DNA of 64,000 bases from Polyangium fumosum (GTDB lineage Bacteria; Myxococcota_A; Polyangia; Polyangiales; Polyangiaceae): NCBI RefSeq assembly GCF_005144585.1, contig NZ_SSMQ01000001.1, positions 372,001 to 436,000 on the forward strand, given 5' to 3'. Every line of letters begins with the position of its first letter. The first letter of the stretch is position 1. The notes beneath the pieces are model-generated. The model worked only from the letters and a program-made list of their open reading frames with translations. It did no database searches and had not been told where the DNA came from. The position numbers and the translations under genes are program-made. Positions 26,584 to 34,578 of this stretch are shown here, in pieces.

Positions 26584-28758
26584 TCATTCAGGACAAACTG
26601 TCCGCTCCGCGAGCGTCTGCCCGTCGATCCCGAAGACCACGATGTCTTTGCCGGTCACCGCGGCGCCGAACGCGCCATACCCATAACTCGACAGGAGCTT
26701 CCGCTCGGGCCGGCGCACCTCGCCGTTCGGCCCGAGTTCGATGGTGATGACTTCCCGCGCGAAAGGCCCGGTCGCGGCAATCAAGAAGCCGTCGGCCGTG
26801 CCGATCACGGACGGATTCCGCAGCAAGGCGTAGGGCCCGGATGCGAGCGACGGGGCGCCGATCGCCTTTCCCGTGTCGTCGAGGCGCGCCACGCGGATCA
26901 CGCTCGTCTCGGTCCGCTCGGTGCCGGTCACGCACGCGACGAGCAGCCCCTTCGGGCCATGGCCGAGCGCGCAATCGCCGGGCTGGAAGGGGAATCGCGC
27001 CGCCGGGGCGGGCTGCGAGACGATACGCGCGGCGCCGTCGAGCAGCGCCGTCACGACCGCGCCCCCGCGCGCGTAGGCGACCACGAGGCCCTTGCTCGTC
27101 CAGGCGAGGCCAGGCCGGCTCGTCATGGGGTCTCCGGGCAGGCGCGTCGTTTTCCGCATGGCGCCGGCCTCGTCGATTCTCCCGACCTCGACGCCGCCCT
27201 GTTCGTCGATCCACGCGGCCGCGAATCCCCCGGGCACGCGCGCGAGCGTTGGCTCGCGTCGGCCTGCCGCCGCGGGAAGGACGGCGCGCGTCGTGGTTTT
27301 TCCTTCGCGATCGACGCGCACGAAAATCATCTCCTCCTTTTCGAGGCGGAGCGCAGCCCAACCGCCGTCGTCGAGCGAAAGGACGGACGCCGCGCCCGTG
27401 TTTGGTTGCAGGCGCAAGGCTTCGGGCGCGGGGCGCGTGCGCGCATCACACGGGCCCGCCGGGGTCGTCTCGCTCGGCGCCGGGGCTTCACGGCAGGCGA
27501 GGCGGGCGGCCACGACCTCGGGCTTTTTCCCTTTCTGCAATCGATCCCGGTTGTACACGACGAGCCATTCTTTCCCGGTCCAGAGGACGGCGGGCATTTC
27601 TCCGGACGAATCCTTGTCGTGCAGGGGCAGCGGCGGCGCCGCGCCGCCATTCGGATCCACGACCGCGATAAGCGCCTCCGGATCCCGCGCGACGATGACC
27701 GACGCGTGGAAATGCGCCTCGTAGGCCACCGCGAACCGCACGCCGTCCCAGGCGAGGACGGGCTTGCGCGGCGACGCAATGGGGTCGGGGTGTGTCGCGA
27801 CGACCCGCGGCGCGAGCTTGGGATGGCCCGCGGCGTCGAGGACCGCGAGCCATATCTTGTGGTCCTGATCCCAGGCGACGGCGAGGCCCGTAGGCGTGGG
27901 CAAGAGGAAAGGATTGACCCCGCCCTGGAGCGTCGCGCCCACGCCCGAGAGCCCATTCTCCGTGAGGCGCCGGATCTCGATCGTGCCGCGCGTCTCGCGC
28001 GAATGCCAGCCGACCCAGTACGCCTCGCCGTCCCACACGATCGAGGGGACGCCGGGATTCTCGCCCGTGGAGAGCTCGAAGGTGCGCTTGACCTTGCCCG
28101 TATTCGCGTCGACGAGCGCGACACGCACCGACTCGTGCATGGGATAGGGGCCGCGTGTCCAGGCGACGGCGATCTCGTCCTTGCCCCACGCGATCGCGGG
28201 CGTGCCGTCGAGCCGCGGCGAAGGATCGACGCGCGCCGACCAGAGCGGGCGATCCTGCGCGTCGAGCCGCACGAGCTCGATATCGGCCTCCTGCTGCGCG
28301 TGATACACGACCGACGCGACCACGACGTCGCTCCCGCGGAAGGCCCCCACGACGTGCGAGCGCTCGTGTTTGTCCGGGAATACGATTTCGCGCACGCTCT
28401 TCGCCGCGCCCGAGGCTTCGAGCCGCGCGACGAATGCTCCCTGGTTGTCGTGATCGAGGTACACGTACCCCGCGCCCGCATCCAGCCTGCCGAGCGAGGG
28501 CCGGTCCTCGTAGAAAAACGCGGACGCGCCGCGGGCGACGTCCACCGAGGCGCGCGCCTCGAGCCCGTGCGCGCACGAGGCGGGCGGCGCCTCGGCCCCC
28601 GGGACCGACGGCGTGGGGCCCTGGTCCGGCTCGGGCGTCGTGGGCGCGGGGACCGGCTCGCTCTTCGTGGGCACGATAGGGGTGCCACATCCGAGCCAAA
28701 GACCCATGAGCGCAGCCGGCAGGCCAAGGGAAAGGCGCTTGCCTTGCGAAATCGTCAT
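26584..28758 (-). CDS. Secreted lipoprotein, probable beta-propeller
   Basis: The 724-residue protein has an N-terminal signal with lipobox LWLGC, a Pro/Thr-rich linker (about 28-55) and then repeated short segments of the type TPAIAWGKDEIAVAW, VPSIVWDGEAYWVGW and KPVLAWDGVRFAVAY. Spaced tens of residues apart, these look like blades of a beta-propeller. No catalytic motif is seen. It is likely anchored in the outer membrane facing periplasm or surface and may bind a ligand or protein. A GGAGAG ribosome site precedes the ATG. The promoter region is shared with the divergent PrcB-domain gene. The name of the family is not recognised beyond the repeat type. Confidence 0.8.
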   Translation of the reverse strand: MTISQGKRLSLGLPAALMGLWLGCGTPIVPTKSEPVPAPTTPEPDQGPTPSVPGAEAPPASCAHGLEARASVDVARGASAFFYEDRPSLGRLDAGAGYVYLDHDNQGAFVARLEASGAAKSVREIVFPDKHERSHVVGAFRGSDVVVASVVYHAQQEADIELVRLDAQDRPLWSARVDPSPRLDGTPAIAWGKDEIAVAWTRGPYPMHESVRVALVDANTGKVKRTFELSTGENPGVPSIVWDGEAYWVGWHSRETRGTIEIRRLTENGLSGVGATLQGGVNPFLLPTPTGLAVAWDQDHKIWLAVLDAAGHPKLAPRVVATHPDPIASPRKPVLAWDGVRFAVAYEAHFHASVIVARDPEALIAVVDPNGGAAPPLPLHDKDSSGEMPAVLWTGKEWLVVYNRDRLQKGKKPEVVAARLACREAPAPSETTPAGPCDARTRPAPEALRLQPNTGAASVLSLDDGGWAALRLEKEEMIFVRVDREGKTTTRAVLPAAAGRREPTLARVPGGFAAAWIDEQGGVEVGRIDEAGAMRKTTRLPGDPMTSRPGLAWTSKGLVVAYARGGAVVTALLDGAARIVSQPAPAARFPFQPGDCALGHGPKGLLVACVTGTERTETSVIRVARLDDTGKAIGAPSLASGPYALLRNPSVIGTADGFLIAATGPFAREVITIELGPNGEVRRPERKLLSSYGYGAFGAAVTGKDIVVFGIDGQTLAERTVCPE

Positions 28759-28969
28759 CGTGCTCTCCAGACCAGGCAACGAGCAGGCTGAACCTAGCGC
28801 GCGGCCCGCCGCCCGTCCACGGCCCAGCGCCGCGCCCCCCGCCCCGAACCTGGGCTTTCTTCGAATTCGGAATGCCGAGTGATTCCACCTTCGGGGAGCT
28901 GGAAAAGCGGAATGCGTGGTCCAGCCTGGTCGGCCCAGCTCTTGCCGGGCACCTCGCCCCGGGGGAATC

Positions 28970-29527
28970 ATGAAGACGTTTTCCCGGAAGAACGTGCTCG
29001 GCTGGGCTCTCGTGGCGATCGTTTCGTGCACGGCCCTCGGTGACGCCTCGGCCAGGGAAGGAAGCAGACGTGCGCCGCGGGCTCCGAACCCGGGCGAGAT
29101 CGCCGTGCCTTTCACGGAGCTGGAAGTGCGCGCCTCCGGCCGGCCGCGCGGCGAGCTGCGGACCCTCTTGACGTCGCCGCGGATGTACCAGGCTTTCGTC
29201 GGCAGCCGGCCGCCGGAAGACCTCGATTTCCAGCGTGAATGGGTGATCCTGTACGCGCCCGGCACGATGCCGACCGGCGGCTACGAGGCCGACATCTCGT
29301 ACATCGGGCAATCCACGGACGGGCGTACGCTCACGATCGAGACCCGGCTCTTCGAACCGGGCCCCCATTGCTTCGTGACGCAGGCGCTCACGAATCCATA
29401 CGTGCTCGTACGATTTCAGCGGCCGGAGACCACGCGGCGTGTGGTCTTCAGCCACGTCACGGAGGAGCGCGACTGCACCTCGGAGCCGATGCTCTCGCGC
29501 CCCGGCGACGAGGCGTCGAGCGAGTGA
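28970..29527 (+). CDS. PrcB-domain secreted protein
   Basis: The 185-residue product starts with a signal peptide (VLGWALVAIVSCTALGDASA). Its C-terminal half resembles the PrcB_C domain: REWVILYAPGTMPTGGYEADI, then TLTIETRLFEPGPHCFVTQ and PYVLVRF. PrcB was named in a Treponema protease complex, where it assists a subtilisin-like protease, but stand-alone copies have no established role. The ATG is chosen by the signal peptide. A strong stem-loop follows the stop codon and the next gene is convergent, so the gene is monocistronic on the downstream side. Confidence 0.72.
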   Translation: MKTFSRKNVLGWALVAIVSCTALGDASAREGSRRAPRAPNPGEIAVPFTELEVRASGRPRGELRTLLTSPRMYQAFVGSRPPEDLDFQREWVILYAPGTMPTGGYEADISYIGQSTDGRTLTIETRLFEPGPHCFVTQALTNPYVLVRFQRPETTRRVVFSHVTEERDCTSEPMLSRPGDEASSE

Positions 29528-29551
29528 ACGCGTGAACGGATGAGCGAGGCG

Positions 29552-29588
29552 CGCACGCCCGTGGCCCTCTGCGAGCCGCGGGCGTGCG
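29552..29588. terminator. Strong stem-loop between convergent genes
   Basis: Arms CGCACGCCCGTGGC and GCCGCGGGCGTGCG pair over 14 bases with a single G-T wobble around a 9-base loop. It sits between the 3' ends of the PrcB-domain gene and the MopE-like lipoprotein gene, so it can serve both strands. There is no T tract on either side, as is common for terminators in very GC-rich genomes. Confidence 0.6.
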
Positions 29589-29619
29589 GAGAAGGGTGTG
29601 TCCTTCCGTTACATTCGGA

Positions 29620-31851
29620 TCACTGCGCGAGCTTCATGACGACCGCGTCCTCGCCGCCCGCGTTCGTCGTGAAGGTGCCGTCGCCGAAGAGGACGTTGTT
29701 GCTCCGGTAGCTGCCGCCGACCCACACGTTGGCCGAGCTGTCCGCGGCGATGGTCTCGCCCGACTCGGTCATGCCGCCGCCGAACTTCTTGGTCCAGGCC
29801 GCGGTGCCGGTGGGGTTGTACTTCGCGACGAAGATGTCGTGCTCGCCGTTCGACGAGACGTCGCCCTTGCCGAAATTGGTGGTGGCCCAGAATTGGCCCG
29901 TCACGAGCACGTTGTTGAACGCGTCGACCGCGATGTCCTTGCCCCGCTGCGTGCTGATGCCGCCCATGGTCTTGCTCCACATGTGGAAGCCGGAGGGGCT
30001 GTACTTCGCGATGAACACGTCCTCCGCGCCGCCGCTCGTGACCGTGCCATTGCCGATGTCCATCGAGCCGTTGAACTCGCCGGTCACGAGCACGTTGCCC
30101 GCGCTGTCGATCGTCACGGCGTTCGCGCGCTGGAGCTCCGCGTCGCCCGCGCCGAGCACGAAGAGGGGGTTGCCCATGGTGTCGAGCTTCGCGACGAAGA
30201 TGTCATAACCGCCGGCGCTCGTGAGCGTCTGGCCGCCGCCGAAATCGAGGCTGCTCTGGAACGCGCCGGCGAGCGCGATGTCGCCTGCGGGCGAGACCGC
30301 GAGGTCGTAAATGTATTGCGTCCCCGGCCCGGTGTACGCCTTCGCCCAGAGCGCCGTGCCATTCTTGTCCATCTTCGTGACGAACAATTCGAGCCCACCA
30401 CCCGCGCTCGGGCTGATGACGTGCGCGCCGATCGTGAGGTTGGCCGAGAACGTGCCGGAGACGTAGACGTTGTCCGCCGCGTCGACCGCGACGCTTGGCT
30501 CCTCCTGCGTGTACGCGTTCGCGATGGCCTGGCTCCAGACCTGGTTCCCCGTGGCGGCGGCGAGCTTCGCCACGAAGATATCACGCGAGCCCATGTTGCT
30601 CGTGAGCGCCCCGTCGCCGAAATCGATGCTGCCGAGGAACTCGCCCGTGATGAGCACGTCGCCCGCGCTGTCGATGGCGACGCTGGTCACGTCCTGCCCG
30701 GCCGCATCGCCGTACTTCTTCGCCCACACGACGGTGCCCGCCGAATTGTACTTGATGACGAAGATGTTTTCGTTGCCCGTGCTGGTCAGCGTGCCGATCG
30801 GCGCGGGGAGGGTGATCGCCCCCGAGAACCTGCCGACGACGACGCCATTGCCCTGCGTATCGGTCGCAGAGGCCAGCACGATCTGAGCCTGGTTGTTGCC
30901 GAAGGTCCGCACCCAGCTCGTGTCGCCGGTGCACGCAGGCGCCTGGCCATTGCAATCGTCGTCGCCGGCCGTCGCGCAGTTCTCCGGCGTCGGCACGACC
31001 TCGCCCGTGCACGGCCCGTACCCGGAGCCGTTCGGCGTGCACGTCTCGATGCCCATCTTGCACAGGCCCACGCCCGCCGTGCCATTCGGCCCCGTGTAGC
31101 AGGCCTTCGTCGAGTTCGGCGCGCACGCGCAGTTCGCGCCGTCGTCCACGAACATGTCGCAATCGTCGTCGATGGCATTGCAGGTCTCGGCCTGCGGCAG
31201 GACCTGGCCCACGCACGCGCCGTACGAGAGGCCGTCGGGCGCGCACGTCGCGGTGCCGCCCTTGCAAATGCCGACGTTTTCCGTGCCGTTCGGGCCCGTG
31301 TAGCAGGGCATCGAAGCGCCCGGCGAGCACGCGCAGTTCGCGCCGTCGCCGACCACGCCATTGCAGTCCTCGTCGGTCAGGCCGCACGACTGGGTCCCCG
31401 GGACGACCTCGCCCACGCACGGGCCGTAGCTGAGGCCGTCGGGGTTGCAGGTCTTCACGCCCGCCATGCAGGCGCCGACGCCCATCGTGCCGTCGGGGCC
31501 CGTGTAGCAGGCCTGCGTGCTGCCCGGCGTGCAGCAGCCCTCGTCGACCTCGCCGTCGCAGTTGTTGTCCTTGTTGTCGCCGCAGACCTCGGGCGTGGGG
31601 ACACACGCCATTCCGCCGCCGCCGCCCATGCCGCCGCCGCCCATGCCGCCGCCGCCCTGGCCGCCCACGCCGCCCTCCCCGCCCACGCCGCCGGTGCCGC
31701 CGCCGCCCTGCCCACCGGTGCCGCTCGACGAGCTGCTCGACCCCGTGATGTTCGGAAGCGGCTCGTCGCCGCCGCAGCCCGCGAGTCCCGCGCCGAGGAC
31801 CAGCGCGAGGGACGAAAGTGTGAACGAAGCAAGATGACGCCGATGCAACAT
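29620..31851 (-). CDS. Lipoprotein with MopE-like Cys repeats and beta-propeller repeats
   Basis: The 743-residue protein has lipobox LGAGLAGC, a Ser run and a Gly-rich linker (about 36-80). Then come three Cys-rich units of about 60 residues, each containing patterns like CYTGPNGTxxVG, TCxPDGLSYG and DxDCNG, resembling the putative metal-binding motif of MopE-like proteins. From about residue 300 to the end there are SBBP-type beta-propeller repeats with recurring DIFVAK(Y/L) and DSAGNVLVTGEF segments. The Asp/Asn-rich NNCDGEVDEG motif suggests calcium binding. It is probably a surface or outer-membrane protein. The start is supported by a strong GGAGG site nine bases before the ATG. No enzymatic motif is seen. 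Confidence 0.87.
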   Translation of the reverse strand: MLHRRHLASFTLSSLALVLGAGLAGCGGDEPLPNITGSSSSSSGTGGQGGGGTGGVGGEGGVGGQGGGGMGGGGMGGGGGMACVPTPEVCGDNKDNNCDGEVDEGCCTPGSTQACYTGPDGTMGVGACMAGVKTCNPDGLSYGPCVGEVVPGTQSCGLTDEDCNGVVGDGANCACSPGASMPCYTGPNGTENVGICKGGTATCAPDGLSYGACVGQVLPQAETCNAIDDDCDMFVDDGANCACAPNSTKACYTGPNGTAGVGLCKMGIETCTPNGSGYGPCTGEVVPTPENCATAGDDDCNGQAPACTGDTSWVRTFGNNQAQIVLASATDTQGNGVVVGRFSGAITLPAPIGTLTSTGNENIFVIKYNSAGTVVWAKKYGDAAGQDVTSVAIDSAGDVLITGEFLGSIDFGDGALTSNMGSRDIFVAKLAAATGNQVWSQAIANAYTQEEPSVAVDAADNVYVSGTFSANLTIGAHVISPSAGGGLELFVTKMDKNGTALWAKAYTGPGTQYIYDLAVSPAGDIALAGAFQSSLDFGGGQTLTSAGGYDIFVAKLDTMGNPLFVLGAGDAELQRANAVTIDSAGNVLVTGEFNGSMDIGNGTVTSGGAEDVFIAKYSPSGFHMWSKTMGGISTQRGKDIAVDAFNNVLVTGQFWATTNFGKGDVSSNGEHDIFVAKYNPTGTAAWTKKFGGGMTESGETIAADSSANVWVGGSYRSNNVLFGDGTFTTNAGGEDAVVMKLAQ

Positions 31852-31979
31852 GGAACGAACCTCCGGAATGGAACGGGCTGCGAAGCCAAATGCAGCGCAT
31901 CATCTACGAAATTGGGGCCCGCGCACAATAGGTCAGGCAAGAAATGCGCGCCGCGGCAAATTTGGAGATGTGGTCGGCG

Positions 31980-32945
31980 TTACTGAGCCGTCGTCGGGAA
32001 GATCAGCACGAACGAGCCCTTTGCGGGCCGAAAGACCGTGGTCTTCGTGGGATGGGCGTCCCGCTTGAAATGCGGCATCCAGGGGAGCGCCTTCCACGCG
32101 TCGTTGTCCTGAATGAACTCGGGCACCACGAGGTCGAGCTCGACGTACCGGTCCGCGGTCGCGGCCGCGAGATCCGGCCCGAACGTCCACTTCTCGCGCC
32201 CGGGGCGCGCGGTGAGGTCGTTGTGAATGGCGCCGCCGTACGTGAGGACCATCTTGCCCGCGCCGGCGTTCGCGTTGCGGGAGGCGAGGGCCTTGGCCTT
32301 TTCATCCATGAGCCGCGTGATCATCTCCAGCATCACGATGACCGAATCCGGCCCGGCCTTCACGATCGCGTCGTAATCGGCGCAGCTCGCCCGCAGGATA
32401 TGGGGCTTCACGCCGAGCGCGTACGCCGCGTCGCCGAGCGTGACGAACTCGTTCTGGTTCGTCTTGGCCTGGCCTTGCGTGACGGGCTTCTGCTGCTCCG
32501 CGACCTGCGCCTCTTTTTCCTTCCCGCATTTGCCTTCGGACACCCAGATCTCGAGCACGATGTCGCTCGCCTTGCCGGCGAGCATGAGCAAAAACGTGTC
32601 GGTGAAGCGCTTCGTGGCCGTCGGGATGCCCTCCTTGCCCTTCTGCGCGTGCGACTCGCCGATGCCGAGGATGAGCGGGTTTTCCGCGAGGATCGCGGCA
32701 AACGCGGCCTGGGGCGTGTCGTAGAGCAGGCACCCCATCTCGCCACAAGGCTCGGGCGGAGCCGCAGGAACGGGCGCCGCGCTCGCGGAAGGGGGCGGAG
32801 CGGCGCTCGCGATCGGGGCGGGCATGGCGCTCGGGGTCGCCGCGGCGGTGGCCGTCGCGGGCGGCGGAGGCGAAGCGCTGTCGGGCGTGCGGCACGCGGC
32901 GAGAGAGACGAGGCAAAGGAGCGGGAGGAGGCGAGCGCTCAGCAT
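31980..32945 (-). CDS. Lipoprotein, possible ChaN/Tiki-superfamily domain
   Basis: The product (321 residues) begins with a signal and lipobox LVSLAAC, followed by a Pro/Ala/Ser-rich spacer to about residue 65. The folded part contains ILGIGESHAQKGKEG near 93-107, VLEIWV, VIVMLEMI and MVLTYGGAIHNDL near 245-257. A GESH motif early and a G-x-x-H motif late recall the paired motifs of the Tiki/ChaN/TraB and erythromycin-esterase-like superfamily, which includes metalloproteases and haem-binding proteins. The match is weak and no activity can be assigned. It lies upstream of, and in the same direction as, the MopE-like lipoprotein gene, separated by 128 bases. Confidence 0.7.
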   Translation of the reverse strand: MLSARLLPLLCLVSLAACRTPDSASPPPPATATAAATPSAMPAPIASAAPPPSASAAPVPAAPPEPCGEMGCLLYDTPQAAFAAILAENPLILGIGESHAQKGKEGIPTATKRFTDTFLLMLAGKASDIVLEIWVSEGKCGKEKEAQVAEQQKPVTQGQAKTNQNEFVTLGDAAYALGVKPHILRASCADYDAIVKAGPDSVIVMLEMITRLMDEKAKALASRNANAGAGKMVLTYGGAIHNDLTARPGREKWTFGPDLAAATADRYVELDLVVPEFIQDNDAWKALPWMPHFKRDAHPTKTTVFRPAKGSFVLIFPTTAQ

Positions 32946-33005
32946 GGCGGCAGGAGTGACGCGAGGACACGGAAGTTCCTCGGCGCTGTCAAGCGCTTCC
33001 GCGGC

Positions 33006-33461
33006 TCAGCGGAGGCCGGCGATTCGTTCGAGCTGCATCTGGTACGATTTCGAGAGCTTCGACTCGTCGACCCGCGGCCGGAGCGCCTTCAGCGCCGATC
33101 GCGTCGGCACGTCGACGTCGGCGCCGAGCCGCGCCGCTTCGAGGTGCAGCTCGAGCGCGCGCTTGTAGCCCGTCTGCGCCTTCCACACGTCGCCGCGCAA
33201 ATCGTCGAGCTCGGCCCGATGCTGGGTGAGCATTGCGCACGCCGAGACCTTCTCGCGGCTGCCGAGCATCATCGCCGCGCTCGAAGCGTCGTGCCGCGAG
33301 AGCGTGTCCCACATCGGGCCAAACAGATGGAGCGCCGTCGTGTGGACGAGCTCCACCGCCTCGTCGAGCCGTCCCGTCCGCTTCAGGCCGACGACACGAC
33401 CGAAGACGTCCGCGAGCTGCTGGACCATACGGACCTTCAGGTCCTTGTGCGTGCTCGACAT
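33006..33461 (-). CDS. Hypothetical helical protein, 151 residues
   Basis: I do not recognise this protein. It is charged, predicted mostly alpha-helical, without signal or membrane segments, and includes the helix-rich stretches VRMVQQLADVFGRVVGL and AQTGYKRALELHLEAARLG, which look TPR-like. The ATG start is in a good position relative to the divergent gene. Codon use is typical for the genome and the reading frame is closed cleanly, so I regard it as real. It could be an adaptor protein. Its product shows no similarity by eye to the divergently encoded coiled-coil protein. Confidence 0.65.
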   Translation of the reverse strand: MSSTHKDLKVRMVQQLADVFGRVVGLKRTGRLDEAVELVHTTALHLFGPMWDTLSRHDASSAAMMLGSREKVSACAMLTQHRAELDDLRGDVWKAQTGYKRALELHLEAARLGADVDVPTRSALKALRPRVDESKLSKSYQMQLERIAGLR

Positions 33462-33538
33462 GCGCTTTTCCCCCGCACCCCTGGCGGAACGTGAACGTTA
33501 CCAAACGGAAGTCCGCGGGTCGATATTCCGGCGGACGG

Positions 33539-33569
33539 TTGACGGCGCGGCGCCCGTGCATGGTAGCTT
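33539..33569 (+). promoter_or_regulatory. Possible sigma-70-type promoter
   Basis: TTGACG (33539-33544) and TAGCTT (33564-33569) resemble -35 and -10 boxes ahead of the gene starting at 33591, but the 19-base spacer is longer than the usual 17. The AT-richer sequence here, compared with coding DNA, is consistent with a promoter. A strong GGGAGGAG ribosome site follows just before the start codon. Confidence 0.3.
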
Positions 33570-33590
33570 CGACCCCGCAGGGAGGAGCCT

Positions 33591-34274
33591 ATGGCCACAC
33601 ATCTCCGCGAAGACATGGCGGCCCAGACCGCCGCGGACATCTGCGCCGCGATCACGAGCGCGCTCGACAGCGATCCGATCACGCGACCGCTCGCACCGTT
33701 ATGGGACGCGCTGGCGCAGAAGGGGGACGGGCTCGCCGCGCAGCGCCGCGCGCTGGAGCGCGCGCTCGGGCGGGCGAGGGCGCGGCTGTCCGTGGCCGAC
33801 GCGCGCTGGGACGCGGAGACGGCGAGCTTCGGTCGAGATGTCGTCAACGAATCGGATGGGCGGCGTGATCGTCCGCCCTACACGCGGTTTTTCGTGGGCG
33901 TGACCCCGTCGGACGCGCAGGCATTCGGGGTCGATCGGGAGGTGAAGCAAGGGCGCGCGTGGATCGAGGAGCTCGGGCGCGAGCCGGACGTGGCGCTCGC
34001 GACGAAGTGGACGCCGCGCCTTTCGAACGCGACGGACACGCTGGAGACGAACAGCAAGGAGCGTGAGGCGGCGATGTCCGCGCTCGCGCTGCAAGGGACG
34101 TCGGAGCTGCTTTACATCGGGGAGATCAACGTGGAGATCGATAAGCTGGAGGGCGCGTTGCTCCAGCACTTCCCTGGGCAGCCGAAGCGCGTCGCGTCGT
34201 TCCTCGCGGCGACGAAGCCGCGCCGCAAGCGAAACGACGACGGAGACGAGGGGCCGTCGGGCAGCGAAGGCTGA
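33591..34274 (+). CDS. Hypothetical coiled-coil protein, 227 residues
   Basis: The function is unknown. The protein is predicted mostly helical, with Ala/Arg-rich heptad-like runs near residues 45-75 (QRRALERALGRARARLSVAD) and a basic-acidic low-complexity C-terminus (KPRRKRNDDGDEG). There is no signal peptide. A very strong ribosome site (GGGAGGAG) six bases before the ATG suggests efficient translation. The first 30 residues are amphipathic. It ends next to a tandem array of palindromic motifs and could be transcribed into it. It might be a structural or adaptor protein, but that is speculation. Confidence 0.65.
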   Translation: MATHLREDMAAQTAADICAAITSALDSDPITRPLAPLWDALAQKGDGLAAQRRALERALGRARARLSVADARWDAETASFGRDVVNESDGRRDRPPYTRFFVGVTPSDAQAFGVDREVKQGRAWIEELGREPDVALATKWTPRLSNATDTLETNSKEREAAMSALALQGTSELLYIGEINVEIDKLEGALLQHFPGQPKRVASFLAATKPRRKRNDDGDEGPSGSEG

Positions 34275-34313
34275 CGGACGGCGAGAGGGCGTCGCTCGAA
34301 GGGGGGAGCGAGC

Positions 34314-34558
34314 GACGTGGCGCACGCGAGAGGGGGGATCGACGCGGGGAGGAGGGATCTTGCGTGGCGCACGTGGGGTGCCCGGCGCGGGGGTGAGAGG
34401 GGCGTGCGTGACGCACGGAGGTCCCTCGGGGCGGCGAGTGAGCATCTTGCGTGGCGCGCGGGGGTGGATCCTCACGTCGAGGAGGGGTCGTGCGTGAGGC
34501 ACGAGGGGGTGCGGAGGCGTCGAGGGAGGGCCGTGCGTGTCCCGGGGGACAAGGCACG
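34314..34558. repeat. Periodic array of short palindromes, about 43-bp spacing
   Basis: A 13-bp imperfect palindrome of the form TGCGTGRCGCACG recurs at 34361, 34405, 34448 and 34491, with a degenerate first copy at 34314 (GACGTGGCGCACG) and a split last copy at 34534. Steps are 47, 44, 43, 43 and 43 bases. The roughly 30-base spacers differ but share a purine-rich block just before each palindrome (for example GGAGGAGGGATCT, GAGGAGGGGTCG). A 43-base step is about four helical turns, so the copies face the same side of the DNA. The period is not a multiple of three, so it is not a protein repeat. The array fills the gap between convergent genes. Possible roles are protein binding, RNA hairpins or a terminator series; none is established. 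Confidence 0.8.
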
Positions 34559-34559
34559 G
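34531..34559. terminator. Nested stem-loop at the end of the palindrome array
   Basis: CCGTGC pairs with GCACGG, and inside it TGTCC pairs with GGACA around a CGGG loop; a G and an AG form small bulges. It lies 20 bases beyond the 3' end of the minus-strand partner gene and could end that transcript, or the plus-strand transcript after passing through the array. It appears to be the last array copy with an inserted inner palindrome. Confidence 0.5.
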
Positions 34560-34578
34560 GTTCGGGGTGGTGTCAAGC

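Noticed and set aside
34314-34558. CRISPR array
   Set aside because: The repeated part is only 13 bases, imperfect, and the spacers share sequence with each other. No cas gene is nearby.
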